A stretch of DNA of 64,000 bases from Streptomyces sp. NBC_00569 (GTDB lineage Bacteria > Actinomycetota > Actinomycetes > Streptomycetales > Streptomycetaceae). The stretch is taken from NCBI RefSeq assembly GCF_036345255.1, contig NZ_CP107783.1, forward strand, positions 6,494,001 to 6,558,000, read 5' to 3'. The notes beneath the pieces were generated by a model. It did not search any database, had not been told where the DNA came from, and saw only the letters and a list, made by a program, of their open reading frames with translations. How positions within the stretch are numbered: the first letter of the stretch is position 1; each line of letters begins with the position of its first letter. A program made the translations under genes and the position numbers. This document shows positions 56,013 to 64,000 of this stretch, piece after piece.

Positions 56013-56609
56013 GTGCCGGAGGACGTGGGGGGCACGCCGTTCCCTGACGGCTGGGAGCCCGACGACGACCGCGACCGCGGGGGTGCGGACGAAGAGTTCG
56101 CCTCCGTGGTCTTCGACGAGGACTTCGTGCAGGCCGCCGAGGTCCATGAACCGACCGCGGTCGAGCGGCTGCTCGCCGCGGCGCAGGCGCGCGCCGAGGC
56201 CCAGGAAGCCGAGGCGCGAAGGGCCCGCACCCGTGGTTCCGCCGTCGACGACGACCTCTACGACGACGGGTACGGCCTCGACCCGCGAGGCGGCTACGGC
56301 AGCCACGGCCCGGACGCCGACGACCTCTACGACCCCGATGTCGACGAGGACGGCTACCCGCTCCCCGGCGCGTACGCCGCGAAGGTGCGCTGGCGCCGCC
56401 CCGTCGCCTGGCTGCTTGCCCTCGTCATGGGTATCGGCATGGTCGCGCTCGCCTTCACCGCCGTCTACCGCGGCGCCTCGTCGGGGGGCCGCCAGGACCG
56501 GGTCCCGCCGCCCGCGACGACCGAGCTGGAGAAGGGCTTCCCGCCGGCCCCCGACGCCTCCGCCGACTACTCCCAGTCACCGGTCCCCGCGACCCCGCGG
56601 ATCCCCTGA
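56013..56609 (+). CDS. Single-pass membrane protein with SVVFDE motif
   Basis: 198 residues. Acidic cytoplasmic head (Asp/Glu and Gly/Tyr-rich) with EFASVVFDEDFVQAAEVHEP at about 31-50 and ERLLAAAQARAEAQEAE forming a helix; one membrane helix PVAWLLALVMGIGMVALAFT near residue 135; a short Pro-rich outside tail. The next gene shares the SVVFDE block. Function unknown. Confidence 0.78.
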   Translation: MPEDVGGTPFPDGWEPDDDRDRGGADEEFASVVFDEDFVQAAEVHEPTAVERLLAAAQARAEAQEAEARRARTRGSAVDDDLYDDGYGLDPRGGYGSHGPDADDLYDPDVDEDGYPLPGAYAAKVRWRRPVAWLLALVMGIGMVALAFTAVYRGASSGGRQDRVPPPATTELEKGFPPAPDASADYSQSPVPATPRIP

Positions 56610-56698
56610 CCACGCACGGGTACACCCCGTCGGCACAGGGTGGAGACCCTGTCGGAAGTTGTCGCGTACCAGCGCGTTTACCGGACCCCCCGCAGACC

Positions 56699-56704
56699 TA
56701 CCCT
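56699..56704 (+). promoter_or_regulatory. -10 element TACCCT (leaderless)
   Basis: TACCCT ends 6 bases before ATG 56711; no SD. Confidence 0.5.
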
Positions 56705-56710
56705 GAAGGT

Positions 56711-57784
56711 ATGGGCGAGCCAGGAGACCCACCGGAGGGGACCCCCGAGAGCGCTCCCGGCGGTGGTGGTGAGGACGAGTACCGATCCGTCGTCTTCGAC
56801 GAGTCGTTCATCCGCGCTGCCCGGCTCCAGGAGTTCTCCGCGCAGGAGCGCATCACCGACCACGCGCCCGCCGTACGCCGCCGCCCCGGACTGCGCCGCG
56901 GCTTCACCCGGCAGGCCGTCATCCTCGTCATCCTGATCGTCATCGCGTTCGGCACCGCGATCTACATGGGCGTACGCAACCCTTACCAGGGCGTCACCGC
57001 CGGCCGCCGGCCCGAACCGCTGCGGATGACCGTCATCCCGCTCTCGCCGCAGGGCCGGGTACCCGGCGCCGTCTCGGTGTCCGAGCTCTACGCGCACAGT
57101 CCCGCCGCCCAGTTCGCGACGGCCGCCGAGGGTATCGCCCTGCCTCCGGCCCGGCACACCTCACACTTCTCCGAGAGTCAGGTCTTCGCCGCCCTGACCA
57201 CCGCCAAGGACTACCTCGTCGAGTCCTCGCTCGACCCCGACGTGCTCACCGGGAAAGCGGTGCGGCCCGTGCGGATCCTGGTCGACCCGCAGCAGCTCGA
57301 CCAGTTCGACCGGAGCTTCGACCGGCCCGCCGCCGACGGACGGCACGCGGCCACCGGCTGGCTCGTCCGCTTCGACCCGAAGCAGGCCGCGCTCGCCGAC
57401 ACCGGGATCCGCGTCCACGGCACCCTGCGCGCCACGGAGGCCGACGCGGACACCCTGGAGGTCGCCTCCGACCACACCTTCGTCTACGCGCTGCGCCCGG
57501 TCGGCACCGGCTCCGACGCGAAGGCGTCCCTGTTCACCGTCCGCCGCGAGCTGCACTTCCGCTTCGACCGGGACGACCTGCGCATGCACCAGGCCGAGGT
57601 GGTCGTCAGCTATGTGCAGGCCGGGCCGCTGTCCTGCTCCGTCGACTCGACCGCGCATCTGCACCCGCTGCTCGCGGGGCAGACGCCGAAGAAGGGCGGC
57701 CCGGCCGGCACCGACCCGTTCGCCACGGGCGGCACCACCTCGCTGTGCGGCGCCCTCGCGCCGGGCGCCCAGCCTTCGCTCTGA
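56711..57784 (+). CDS. Single-pass membrane protein with SVVFDE motif and extracytoplasmic domain
   Basis: 357 residues. EYRSVVFDESFIRAARLQEF at about 24-43 matches the motif of the previous protein, then a membrane helix (AVILVILIVIAFGTAIYMGV, about 68-87) and a 260-residue outside domain of unknown family. The pair looks like a related set in which one member gained the exported domain. Two cysteines near the end (LSCSVDS, SLCGAL) may form a disulfide. It ends 12 bases from the convergent protease gene. Confidence 0.8.
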   Translation: MGEPGDPPEGTPESAPGGGGEDEYRSVVFDESFIRAARLQEFSAQERITDHAPAVRRRPGLRRGFTRQAVILVILIVIAFGTAIYMGVRNPYQGVTAGRRPEPLRMTVIPLSPQGRVPGAVSVSELYAHSPAAQFATAAEGIALPPARHTSHFSESQVFAALTTAKDYLVESSLDPDVLTGKAVRPVRILVDPQQLDQFDRSFDRPAADGRHAATGWLVRFDPKQAALADTGIRVHGTLRATEADADTLEVASDHTFVYALRPVGTGSDAKASLFTVRRELHFRFDRDDLRMHQAEVVVSYVQAGPLSCSVDSTAHLHPLLAGQTPKKGGPAGTDPFATGGTTSLCGALAPGAQPSL

Positions 57785-57796
57785 GCCCCGCGGGAC

Positions 57797-58885
57797 CTAC
57801 GCGCCGTCCTCCGGCGTCCCGTGGTTGCCCGTGTTCGCACCGCCGCTGCCGCCGCCGAACTTGCCGCGCAGCTTGCCGCCCAGGTCGCCCGCGCCGCCCG
57901 CGATGTCCGTGACCAGCTTCATCAGCGGGTCCTTGGAGTTGCGCACGTTGTCCGCGTAGTGCGAGGCCGACTGGCGGAACGAGTCGGTGACCGAGGTGTC
58001 CTTGTCCTCGCTGCGGCGCGGGTAGTGGCCGTCCATGATCCGCTGGTAGTCGCGGGTCGCGGCCCACTTCTTCAGCTCGGCCGCGCGGACCGTGGTGAAG
58101 GGGTGCGTGCGCGGCATCACGTTGAGGATCTTCAGCACGGAGTCGCGCAGGTCGCCCCCGGCCTCGTACTCCTCGGCCTGCTTGAGGAACGCGTCCACGT
58201 TCATCTCGTGCAGGTGGTTGCCTCCCGCGATCTTCATCAGGCCGCGCATCGACGCCTTGAGGTCCTGGCCGACCAGCAGGCCGGCGCGGTCCGCCGACAG
58301 CTCCGACTTGCGGAACCACTCGCGCAGCGCCGTGACGATCGCCATGATCGCGAAGTTGCCGAGCGGGATCCACGCGACGCGGAGCGCCAGGCTGGTCAGG
58401 AACAGCAGTATCGTCCGGTAGACGGAGTGCCCGGACAGCGCGTGGCCCACCTCGTGGCCGATGACCGCCTGCATCTCCTCCTCGTCGAGCAGCTCCACCA
58501 GGCCGGTCGTGACGACGATGATCGGCTCGTCCAGGCCGATGCACATCGCGTTCGGCTGAGGGTCCTGGGTGACGTACATCGGCGGGACCTTCTCCAGGTC
58601 CAGGATGTAACAGGCGTCCCGCAGCATGTCGTTGAGGTGCGCGAACTGGTCGTCGGAGACCCGGACCGAGTCCGACAGGAACAGCAGGCGCAGGCTCCGC
58701 TCGGGCAGCAGTCCGCTGAGCGCCTTGAACACCGTGTCGAAACCGCTGAGCTTGCGCAGCGCCACCAGGGCCGACCGGTCCGCCGGGTGCTCGTACGCGC
58801 GAGAGGAGATCCCCTCGAAGCGCCGGCGCTGCCTGCTCGGTACGTGCTCGCGCTGGTCGTCGTTGCCGTCGTTGACGTCGGGCAT
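57797..58885 (-). CDS. M48-family zinc metallopeptidase, membrane-bound
   Basis: 362 residues from ATG 58885. HEVGH at about 144-148 ([13 protein letters not shown]) and the downstream Glu ligand in [12 protein letters not shown] define an M48 (HtpX/Ste24-like) protease. One or two membrane helices follow the HExxH ([31 protein letters not shown]). The C-terminal 70 residues are Gly-rich and flexible. Start unclear: 58885 has GGGGGA nearby; ATG 58912 adds nine residues. Role inferred: membrane protein quality control. Confidence 0.88.
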   Translation of the reverse strand: MPDVNDGNDDQREHVPSRQRRRFEGISSRAYEHPADRSALVALRKLSGFDTVFKALSGLLPERSLRLLFLSDSVRVSDDQFAHLNDMLRDACYILDLEKVPPMYVTQDPQPNAMCIGLDEPIIVVTTGLVELLDEEEMQAVIGHEVGHALSGHSVYRTILLFLTSLALRVAWIPLGNFAIMAIVTALREWFRKSELSADRAGLLVGQDLKASMRGLMKIAGGNHLHEMNVDAFLKQAEEYEAGGDLRDSVLKILNVMPRTHPFTTVRAAELKKWAATRDYQRIMDGHYPRRSEDKDTSVTDSFRQSASHYADNVRNSKDPLMKLVTDIAGGAGDLGGKLRGKFGGGSGGANTGNHGTPEDGA

Positions 58886-58992
58886 GCGTCCCCCATGTTC
58901 GTGTGCCGTCATGTTCGGTTGTGCCCCCGAGGAGGTCTCCACAGTAGGCGGAGATACCGTGGCGGGGCAGCACACCGAAGGAGCGAAACGCC

Positions 58993-59157
58993 ATGGAGCA
59001 CACACCCGACGCCGCCTGGCTCACCCAGGTGGTCAGCGCAGCCGCCTCCGACCAGCAGGGCGCCGGCAATCTGCTGCGCATCGTGATCGTCGTGGGCGTC
59101 CTCGGCAGCGTGTTCCTGGGCTGGTTCCTGCTGCGCGGCTACAAGCGCGACGACTGA
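58993..59157 (+). CDS. 54-residue single-pass membrane protein
   Basis: [20 protein letters not shown], then [20 protein letters not shown] and [15 protein letters not shown] polar outside-type head, one membrane helix of about 22 residues and a basic cytoplasmic end (RGYKRDD). GAAGGAG lies nine bases before the ATG, so it is well set for translation. Divergent from the M48 protease gene. No family known to me. Confidence 0.72.
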   Translation: MEHTPDAAWLTQVVSAAASDQQGAGNLLRIVIVVGVLGSVFLGWFLLRGYKRDD

Positions 59158-59310
59158 CGCGGCTGCGGGGCGGACACGCATACGGCAGAGTCGGCGTGAT
59201 CGCCGAGGACACCCCCGCATACGATGAGCGGGAAGTCTTTATCCAGACCTCATGTCACCACCCAGAGCCCGACTTCCCATCCCGTCTCACCCGGATAGGT
59301 CCTGCTGACG

Positions 59311-59475
59311 ATGAGCCTCCACAGCACCGCTGCCCAGCTGGCCACCCTCGCTGCCGAGGGCGGCGAGGAAGGCGGCAACCACCCGAGCCTCAGCCCCTAC
59401 CTCACCGGCGGCGGCGCCCTGTTCCTCCTCCTGCTGCTGCTGTGGATCGTCACCCGCTTCAACCGGGACCGCTAG
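59311..59475 (+). CDS. 54-residue single-pass membrane protein, second of a pair
   Basis: [20 protein letters not shown], then [20 protein letters not shown] and [14 protein letters not shown]. Same length and topology as the previous small protein (polar head, one helix, short basic RFNRDR end), but without clear sequence identity. GGATAGGTCC just upstream may act as a -10 or a poor SD. The end is 47 bases before nadD. Confidence 0.7.
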   Translation: MSLHSTAAQLATLAAEGGEEGGNHPSLSPYLTGGGALFLLLLLLWIVTRFNRDR

Positions 59476-59508
59476 GCCCTGACGGCGAAGGCACCCCCAC
59501 CGGGCCAG

Positions 59509-59514
59509 TAGGCT
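59509..59514 (+). promoter_or_regulatory. -10 element TAGGCT of nadD (leaderless)
   Basis: TAGGCT ends 8 bases before ATG 59523; no SD. Confidence 0.5.
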
Positions 59515-59522
59515 CTGCACGC

Positions 59523-60185
59523 ATGGGAGAGCAGGACATGCCTACCGGCCCGGTCAACGGCCCGGCCGGCGGCCCGGACCGGGCCCGGATCAGCACCGCC
59601 AAGCGGCGTCTCGGCGTCATGGGCGGAACGTTTGACCCGATCCACCACGGACACCTGGTGGCGGCCAGCGAGGTCGCCGCGCAGTTCCACCTCGACGAGG
59701 TCGTGTTCGTGCCGACCGGGCAGCCGTGGCAGAAGACGGACCGCCTGGTCACTCCGGCCGAGGACCGCTATCTGATGACGGTCATCGCGACCGCCGAGAA
59801 CCCGCAGTTCTCGGTGAGCCGCATCGACATCGACCGCGGCGGGCCGACGTACACCACGGACACGCTGCGCGATCTGCGCGCGCTCAATCCGGACACGGAC
59901 CTCTTCTTCATCACGGGCGCCGACGCCCTCGGCCAGATCCTCACCTGGCGATACACGGAAGAACTGTTCTCCCTGGCGCACTTCATCGGGGTCACCCGGC
60001 CGGGCCACCCGCTGACCGACCCCGGTCTGCCGGAGGGCGGAGTCTCGCTCGTCGAGGTACCGGCCCTCGCCATCTCGTCCACGGACTGCCGTGCGAGGGT
60101 CGCCAAGGGTGACCCCGTCTGGTACATGGTCCCGGACGGTGTGGTGCGCTACATCGACAAGCGTGAGCTGTACCGCGGCGAGTGA
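59523..60185 (+). CDS. nadD: Nicotinate-nucleotide adenylyltransferase
   Basis: 220 residues. Makes deamido-NAD from nicotinate mononucleotide and [21 protein letters not shown] holds the nucleotidyltransferase Hx[18 protein letters not shown] is the C-terminal SxxxxR motif. The first 25 residues (Gly/Pro-rich) are an extension. It leads the cluster nadD - LytR_C gene - rsfS - phosphatase, in the order common to actinobacteria and firmicutes (nadD and rsfS together). Confidence 0.96.
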   Translation: MGEQDMPTGPVNGPAGGPDRARISTAKRRLGVMGGTFDPIHHGHLVAASEVAAQFHLDEVVFVPTGQPWQKTDRLVTPAEDRYLMTVIATAENPQFSVSRIDIDRGGPTYTTDTLRDLRALNPDTDLFFITGADALGQILTWRYTEELFSLAHFIGVTRPGHPLTDPGLPEGGVSLVEVPALAISSTDCRARVAKGDPVWYMVPDGVVRYIDKRELYRGE

Positions 60186-60201
60186 GCCGAGAGGGGCACC
60201 G

Positions 60202-61890
60202 GTGAACGACCGATACGACGGTTACTCGGGCAGTTACTCGGGGGACGCGTCCAACACGTCCGACCAGTACGAGCTCGTCGGCTACGACGAGTACGGGCAG
60301 CCCGTGTACCGGCAGGTGCCCCAGCAGCCTGCGCAGTACGAGTATCCGCAAGCGCCCCAGGGCCAGGGCTACGGCTACGACCCGTACGCCACCGGCCAGC
60401 AGCCGCCGGTGCCCTCGTACGACACGTACGACCCCTACGGAGCCGGTGCGCCCGCGCAGCAGGGGCCGCCCCCGTCCTACGACCCCTACGGGGCTGGCGC
60501 GGGAACGGGGCAGCAGCAGCGCGTCGAGGAGCAGACCGCGACCGCGCACATCCCCGCGCAGGCCGCTCCCCGGACCGAGCCCGCGGCGCGCGAGCGCGAC
60601 GGGGCGCCCGAGTACCGCACCGAGCAGTTCTCCTTCGTCGAGGAGCCGGACGAGAACTCCGAAGACGTCATCGACTGGCTGAAGTTCACCGAGTCGCGCA
60701 CCGAGCGCCGCGAGGAGGCCCGCCGTCGCGGCCGCAGCCGGGTCGTCGCGCTCGTCGTCGTCCTCGTGCTCTGCGTGACCGGTGGCGTCGGCTACCTCTG
60801 GTACGCGGGCAAGCTGCCCGGCTTCGGCGCCACCGACTCCGGCAAGGGCGCCGCAGACACCGCGGGCCCGCAGAACCGCGACGTGATCGTCGTCCATCTG
60901 CACAACACCAAGGGCGGCGGCACCTCCACGGCGCTGCTCGTCAACAACACCACCACCAAGCAGGGCACCACCGTCCTGCTCCCCAACTCCCTTGCCCTGA
61001 CGGACGACGAGGGCAGCGCGACGACGCTCGGCAAGTCCGTCGACGGCGACGGGTCCTCCGGCACGCGCGACGCCATCGACACCGTCCTCGGCACGGACGT
61101 CGAGGGCACGTGGCGGCTCGACACCCCGTACCTCAACAACCTCGTCGAGCTCGTCGGCAACATCGACATCGACACGAATGCCGACGTCCCCGACCCGGCC
61201 GCCAAGTCCGGGAAGAAGGCGACGTCCCCGCTGGTCAAGAAGGGCAAGCAGCAGACGCTCAGCGGCCCCATGGCCGTCGCGTACGCCACCTACCGTGCGC
61301 CCGGCGAGTCCGAGACCGCTCAGCTCATGCGGTTCGGCCAGGTCATGCAGGGCGTGCTGCGCAAGCTGTCGTCCGACCCGCACGCCGCCACCGTCACCGT
61401 CCAGTCCCTCGCCCAGATCCTCGACCCGTCGCTGGGCGAGAAGGATCTCGGCGCGTTCCTCGCCAAGCTCGCCGACCGGGCCAAGGGCGGCGACTACAAG
61501 ACCGCGCTCCTGCCCGTGCAGCAGGACGGCACCCTGTCCGAGCAGGCCACCGACAGCGTCGTCAAGGACGTCCTCGGCGGCACGGTCAAGAACCCGGGCA
61601 AGGACGCCTCCGTACGCGTCGGTATCAAGAACGCCACCGGCGTGAAGGCCCGCACGGAGAAGGCCAGGGTCACGCTCGTGAACGGCGGCTACACGTTCGT
61701 CGACGCCGGGACGGGCAGCGCGCCCCAGGCCGCGTCGCAGGTCACGTACCAGGACGCCGACCGCAAGCAGGACGCCGTCGAGGTCGCCAAGACCCTGGGC
61801 CTGCCGACGAGCGCGGTGCGCAAGGGGAAGACCGTGGCGAACGCGGACGTGTCCGTGGTCCTCGGCCAGAACTACACGGGCGGACAGTAG
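60202..61890 (+). CDS. LytR-CpsA-Psr-like membrane protein with LytR_C domain
   Basis: 562 residues. A 170-residue Tyr/Gly/Pro/Gln-rich cytoplasmic head with repeats of YDPYGAG type, one membrane helix (about 181-203), an LCP-like domain (about 220-400) and a LytR_C domain (about 475-560, VRVGIKNATGVKARTEKARV). The LCP part keeps the overall pattern (RDVIVVHLHNTK, DAIDTVLG) but I do not see the Arg pair of active LCP ligases, so it may be inactive. GTG 60202 with GAGAGGGG. Active LCP enzymes attach wall polymers to peptidoglycan. Confidence 0.85.
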   Translation: MNDRYDGYSGSYSGDASNTSDQYELVGYDEYGQPVYRQVPQQPAQYEYPQAPQGQGYGYDPYATGQQPPVPSYDTYDPYGAGAPAQQGPPPSYDPYGAGAGTGQQQRVEEQTATAHIPAQAAPRTEPAARERDGAPEYRTEQFSFVEEPDENSEDVIDWLKFTESRTERREEARRRGRSRVVALVVVLVLCVTGGVGYLWYAGKLPGFGATDSGKGAADTAGPQNRDVIVVHLHNTKGGGTSTALLVNNTTTKQGTTVLLPNSLALTDDEGSATTLGKSVDGDGSSGTRDAIDTVLGTDVEGTWRLDTPYLNNLVELVGNIDIDTNADVPDPAAKSGKKATSPLVKKGKQQTLSGPMAVAYATYRAPGESETAQLMRFGQVMQGVLRKLSSDPHAATVTVQSLAQILDPSLGEKDLGAFLAKLADRAKGGDYKTALLPVQQDGTLSEQATDSVVKDVLGGTVKNPGKDASVRVGIKNATGVKARTEKARVTLVNGGYTFVDAGTGSAPQAASQVTYQDADRKQDAVEVAKTLGLPTSAVRKGKTVANADVSVVLGQNYTGGQ

Positions 61891-61896
61891 GCGCGG

Positions 61897-61928
61897 CCGG
61901 GCCCGGGGGGCGTGCTCCCGGGGCCCGG
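61897..61928 (+). terminator. GC-rich hairpin before rsfS
   Basis: CCGGGCCC (61897-61904) pairs with GGGCCCGG (61921-61928) with further G/C pairs inside. It lies just after the LytR_C gene. Confidence 0.6.
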
Positions 61929-62014
61929 ACAATCCAGTAAGGGCCGTCGGCGGTCCGTGAGACCCTTGGGGTATCCCTTCAGGGGATTACTGCCCGCCGA
62001 CGGAAAGCCTTGTA

Positions 62015-62473
62015 GTGACCGCCACTGACCGTTCCCTCGAGCTCATCACCACCGCCGCACAGGCGGCTGCCGACAAGCTCGCGCACGACATCATCGCGTA
62101 CGACGTCAGCGATGTGCTGTCGATCACCGACGCCTTCCTGCTGGCCTCCGCGCCCAACGACCGCCAGGTCAAGTCGATCGTCGACGAGATCGAGGAGCGC
62201 CTGAACAAGGAGCTCGGCGCCAAGCCGGTCCGCCGCGAGGGCGACCGCGACGCCCGCTGGATCCTCCTCGACTACGTCGACATCGTCGTCCACGTCCAGC
62301 ACAGCGAGGAGCGGGTCTTCTACGCCCTCGAGCGCCTGTGGAAGGACTGCCCCGAGCTGGAGCTTCCCGAGGACGCCAAGGCCACCCGTGGCAAGGCGGC
62401 GGAGCACGCCCAGGCGACGCAGGCCGCGGAGGAGGCCGAGGAGCTTCGCGAGCTGGGCGGAGAGCTGCGTTGA
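62015..62473 (+). CDS. rsfS: Ribosomal silencing factor RsfS
   Basis: 152 residues. Binds L14 and blocks subunit joining in poor nutrient conditions. Core DIIAYDVSDVLSITDAFLLA, GDRDARWILLDYVDIVVHVQ and EERVFYALERLWKD matches the Iojap/RsfS family. The tail of about 40 residues is Ala/Glu-rich. GTG start; its stop overlaps the next start by four bases (TTGA), so translation is likely coupled. Confidence 0.96.
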   Translation: MTATDRSLELITTAAQAAADKLAHDIIAYDVSDVLSITDAFLLASAPNDRQVKSIVDEIEERLNKELGAKPVRREGDRDARWILLDYVDIVVHVQHSEERVFYALERLWKDCPELELPEDAKATRGKAAEHAQATQAAEEAEELRELGGELR

Positions 62474-63147
62474 CCGCCGCGGGGGCCGGCGCCGGTGCGG
62501 CCGGGGGAGCGGCCCGCGGACGGCGCGTCATCCTGTGGCGGCACGGCCAGACCGCCTGGAACCTGGAGCGCCGCTTCCAGGGCTCCACGGACATCGGCCT
62601 GACCGAGACCGGCGTCGCCCAGGCCCGCCGGGCGGCCCGGCTGCTCGCCTCGCTGAAGCCGGACGCCATCGTCGCGTCCGACCTCAGCAGGGCCGCCGCC
62701 ACGGCCGCCGAGCTGGCCGCGCTCACGGGCCTCGACGTCACGCACGACGAGGGCCTGCGCGAGACCTACGCCGGTGAGTGGCAGGGCCTCACGCACGACG
62801 AGATCATCGGCCGTTACGGCGACCAGTACGCCGCGTGGAAGCGCGGCGAGCCGGTGCGCCGCGGCGGCGGCGAGCTCGAGACGGAGGTCGCCGACCGGGC
62901 CGCCCCCATCGTGCTCAGCCACACGGAGAAGCTGCCGCAGGACGGCACGCTCGTCGTGGTCAGCCACGGCGGCACGATCCGCACCACCATCGGGCGCCTC
63001 CTCGGTCTCGAGGCCCACCACTGGGAAGGTCTCGGGGGTCTCTCCAACTGCTGCTGGTCCGTCCTCGGCCAGGGGGCACGCGGCTGGCGGCTGCTGGAGC
63101 ACAACGCGGGCACGCTCCCGGAGCCCGTGCTCGGCGACGACGACTGA
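62470..63147 (+). CDS. Histidine phosphatase (phosphoglycerate mutase-like)
   Basis: 225 residues from TTG 62470. RRVILWRHGQTAWNLERRFQ is the RHG motif with the phospho-accepting His; SDLSRAAATA, the E of GLRETYAGEWQG and VVVSHGGTIR with the second His complete the site. It belongs to the broad-specificity histidine phosphatase branch, so it may act on sugar phosphates, phosphoglycerate-like compounds or nucleotides. The TTG is supported by GGAG at 62459-62462 and by the overlap with rsfS. Confidence 0.9.
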   Translation: MTAAGAGAGAAGGAARGRRVILWRHGQTAWNLERRFQGSTDIGLTETGVAQARRAARLLASLKPDAIVASDLSRAAATAAELAALTGLDVTHDEGLRETYAGEWQGLTHDEIIGRYGDQYAAWKRGEPVRRGGGELETEVADRAAPIVLSHTEKLPQDGTLVVVSHGGTIRTTIGRLLGLEAHHWEGLGGLSNCCWSVLGQGARGWRLLEHNAGTLPEPVLGDDD

Positions 63148-63198
63148 GTCCCCGACGGGGCCGGACGGCCGGATTTCACTTTCCGGCAGGTCGCAGGC

Positions 63199-63204
63199 TA
63201 AAGT
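63199..63204 (+). promoter_or_regulatory. -10 element TAAAGT of tRNA-Ala
   Basis: TAAAGT lies 39 bases before the mature tRNA. A -35 is not clear; TTTCCG at about 63180 is possible. Confidence 0.35.
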
Positions 63205-63243
63205 TCTTCTTGTTCGCAGCCGCGCAGTGCGGGGAGAACGCAA

Positions 63244-63316
63244 GGGGCTATAGCTCAGTTGGTAGAGCGCCTGCATGGCATGCAGGAGGTCAGGAGTTCA
63301 ATTCTCCTTAGCTCCA
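63244..63316 (+). tRNA. tRNA-Ala (GGC)
   Basis: Acceptor GGGGCTA/TAGCTCC with the alanine identity pair G3-U70, D-arm GCTCAGTTGGTAGAGC, anticodon loop TGGCA with GGC, T-arm CAGGAGTTCAATTCTCCTT, discriminator A. CCA is not encoded. It reads GCC and GCU. Confidence 0.97.
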
Positions 63317-63341
63317 CAGTCGAAGCGTCCGCTTCACAAAG

Positions 63342-63371
63342 ATCCCGTCCGGGTTAGGGCGGGATTTTTTG
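63342..63371 (+). terminator. tRNA-Ala intrinsic terminator
   Basis: ATCCCGTCC pairs with GGGCGGGAT (one weak pair) around GGGTTA and runs into TTTTTT. The following 63372-63616 is an intergenic stretch with no gene I can support. Confidence 0.85.
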
Positions 63372-63616
63372 TTACCCGGCACACTTTCTCCAACTGCCTT
63401 GAGGTGCTTGGTGTCCCAGGGGCGTATAGGTCTGCGGATGTGGTCCTCGTGTGTGGGTGTGTGCGTAAGTGCTGGCCGGAGCGGGCGAACTCGGCGCCGT
63501 GTCCGGACCGGTACTCATGCGTCGCTGACCGTGACGCTCCGGCCGTGGCAGAATCGGACGGCCGGTAGAGGGTCGCGTCCGATGGACGAAGACGGCCCGA
63601 CGGGAGGGAGAACGCG

Positions 63617-63841
63617 ATGCCCGCGCGCATCACCGAGGCGGCCGACCGCCCCCTCGGCGTGACAGTGAGACCGGCCGAAGCGGCCCATAGCGGGCAGCAC
63701 ATGACTCTCCCTTCCCCCGCCCCCTCTTCTCCCCCTTTCCTCGACTGTCCGTCCTGCGGCTCCCTCCACGTCGCGCAGATGCTCGGCGGCAACGCCGGGA
63801 TCTCGTACGTGTGCACGGCCTGCGGCCACAGCTGGAGCTGA
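63617..63841 (+). CDS. Small zinc-ribbon protein
   Basis: 74 residues. A loose N-terminal half (Ala/Pro-rich) and a C-terminal zinc ribbon: CPSCG and CTACG, 20-odd residues apart (LDCPSCGSLHVAQMLGG, then YVCTACGHSWS). The ATG has GGGAGGGAGAA nearby. Such C4 ribbons bind nucleic acid or protein; the function here is unknown. Confidence 0.75.
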   Translation: MPARITEAADRPLGVTVRPAEAAHSGQHMTLPSPAPSSPPFLDCPSCGSLHVAQMLGGNAGISYVCTACGHSWS

Positions 63842-63844
63842 TCG

Positions 63845-64000
63845 ATGGGTGCACACAGGAGGACGTGCGACTGGTGCGGCAGCGGCACGCCCATCGTCAG
63901 GGACATGGAGCCGGTCAATCCCGACTACCAGTACTGGTGCGAGGAGTGCGCGCGGGCGCTGATCATAAAGGGCGACCCGATCGAGACATATCGGGAGCTG
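63845..64000 (+). CDS. Small cysteine-rich protein, cut by the window edge
   Basis: 52 residues seen, no stop before the edge. TCDWCGSGTPIVRDMEPVNP and YQYWCEECARALIIKG form a CxxC...CxxC zinc site. It starts three bases after the preceding zinc-ribbon gene, with GGAG upstream, so the two are likely one operon. Function unknown. Confidence 0.7.
   Translation, partial: MGAHRRTCDWCGSGTPIVRDMEPVNPDYQYWCEECARALIIKGDPIETYREL

Noticed and set aside
63181..63243. A T-box or riboswitch ahead of tRNA-Ala or valS
   Set aside because: No specifier or T-box core words; the valS start is directly at its -10 element.

Overview
The window is a chromosomal piece of a Streptomyces or very close relative. 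The DNA is very GC-rich throughout, GTG starts are common, Shine-Dalgarno (SD) sites are strong or absent, and there are two clpP genes before clpX, an RNase E with long flanking tails, Tat-type and LytR-type exported proteins, and a gene order (rpiB-nei, tRNA, tig-clpP1-clpP2-clpX, valS-folC-ndk-mreBCD-pbp2-rodA, rne-rplU-rpmA-obg, proB-proA, nadD-rsfS) that I recognise from memory as a conserved Streptomyces core block. No prophage, insertion sequence, CRISPR array or secondary-metabolite cluster is visible.

Layout. 1-5.9 kb: start of an amino acid permease, rpiB, a Nei-type DNA glycosylase, an Eis-like acetyltransferase, a membrane PP2C/SpoIIE phosphatase and a cation:proton antiporter. 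6.0-9.8 kb: an ABC ATPase and an FtsX-type permease whose frame is broken by a short palindromic repeat, then an HD hydrolase. 9.8-12.1 kb: an acyltransferase, a long non-coding stretch, a tiny membrane protein and tRNA-Gly and tRNA-Pro. 12.2-16.7 kb: trigger factor and the ClpP1/ClpP2/ClpX protease with a candidate ClgR operator. 16.7-25.5 kb: two exported or membrane proteins, valS, a membrane protein, an MreB paralogue, folC, a DUF4233 protein and ndk. 25.8-32.1 kb: the cell-wall elongation genes mreB, mreC, mreD, pbp2 and rodA. 32.4-46.1 kb: a CYTH-CHAD protein, a radical SAM enzyme, a large Tat-exported phospholipase C, a strange W/R-rich repeat protein, the radical SAM-associated partner and RNase E. 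46.3-50.1 kb: a phospholipase D-like exoprotein, L21, L27 and Obg. 50.4-56 kb: a CDP-glycerol glycerophosphotransferase-like membrane protein, then proB, a small conserved protein and proA (proline synthesis). 56-63.3 kb: two related single-pass membrane proteins, an M48 protease, two 54-residue membrane peptides, nadD, a LytR_C protein, rsfS, a histidine phosphatase and tRNA-Ala. 63.6-64 kb: two small zinc-binding proteins.

How it works together. Protein folding and turnover (tig, clp), translation (valS, L21, L27, obg, rsfS, three tRNAs), RNA decay (rne), wall elongation and sporulation (mre, pbp2, rodA, paralogue MreB, LytR_C protein) and cofactor or nucleotide supply (folC, ndk, nadD) are interleaved. 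At least ten genes carry a -10-like hexamer six to nine bases before the start codon and no SD site, so they are probably leaderless. The points most worth a second look are the W/R-rich repeat protein at 39.2-41.1 kb, the repeat-disrupted permease at 7.0 kb, the duplicated obg tail at 50.2 kb, the CTG and possible ATC start codons, and the two 54-residue membrane proteins that short-ORF cut-offs would miss.
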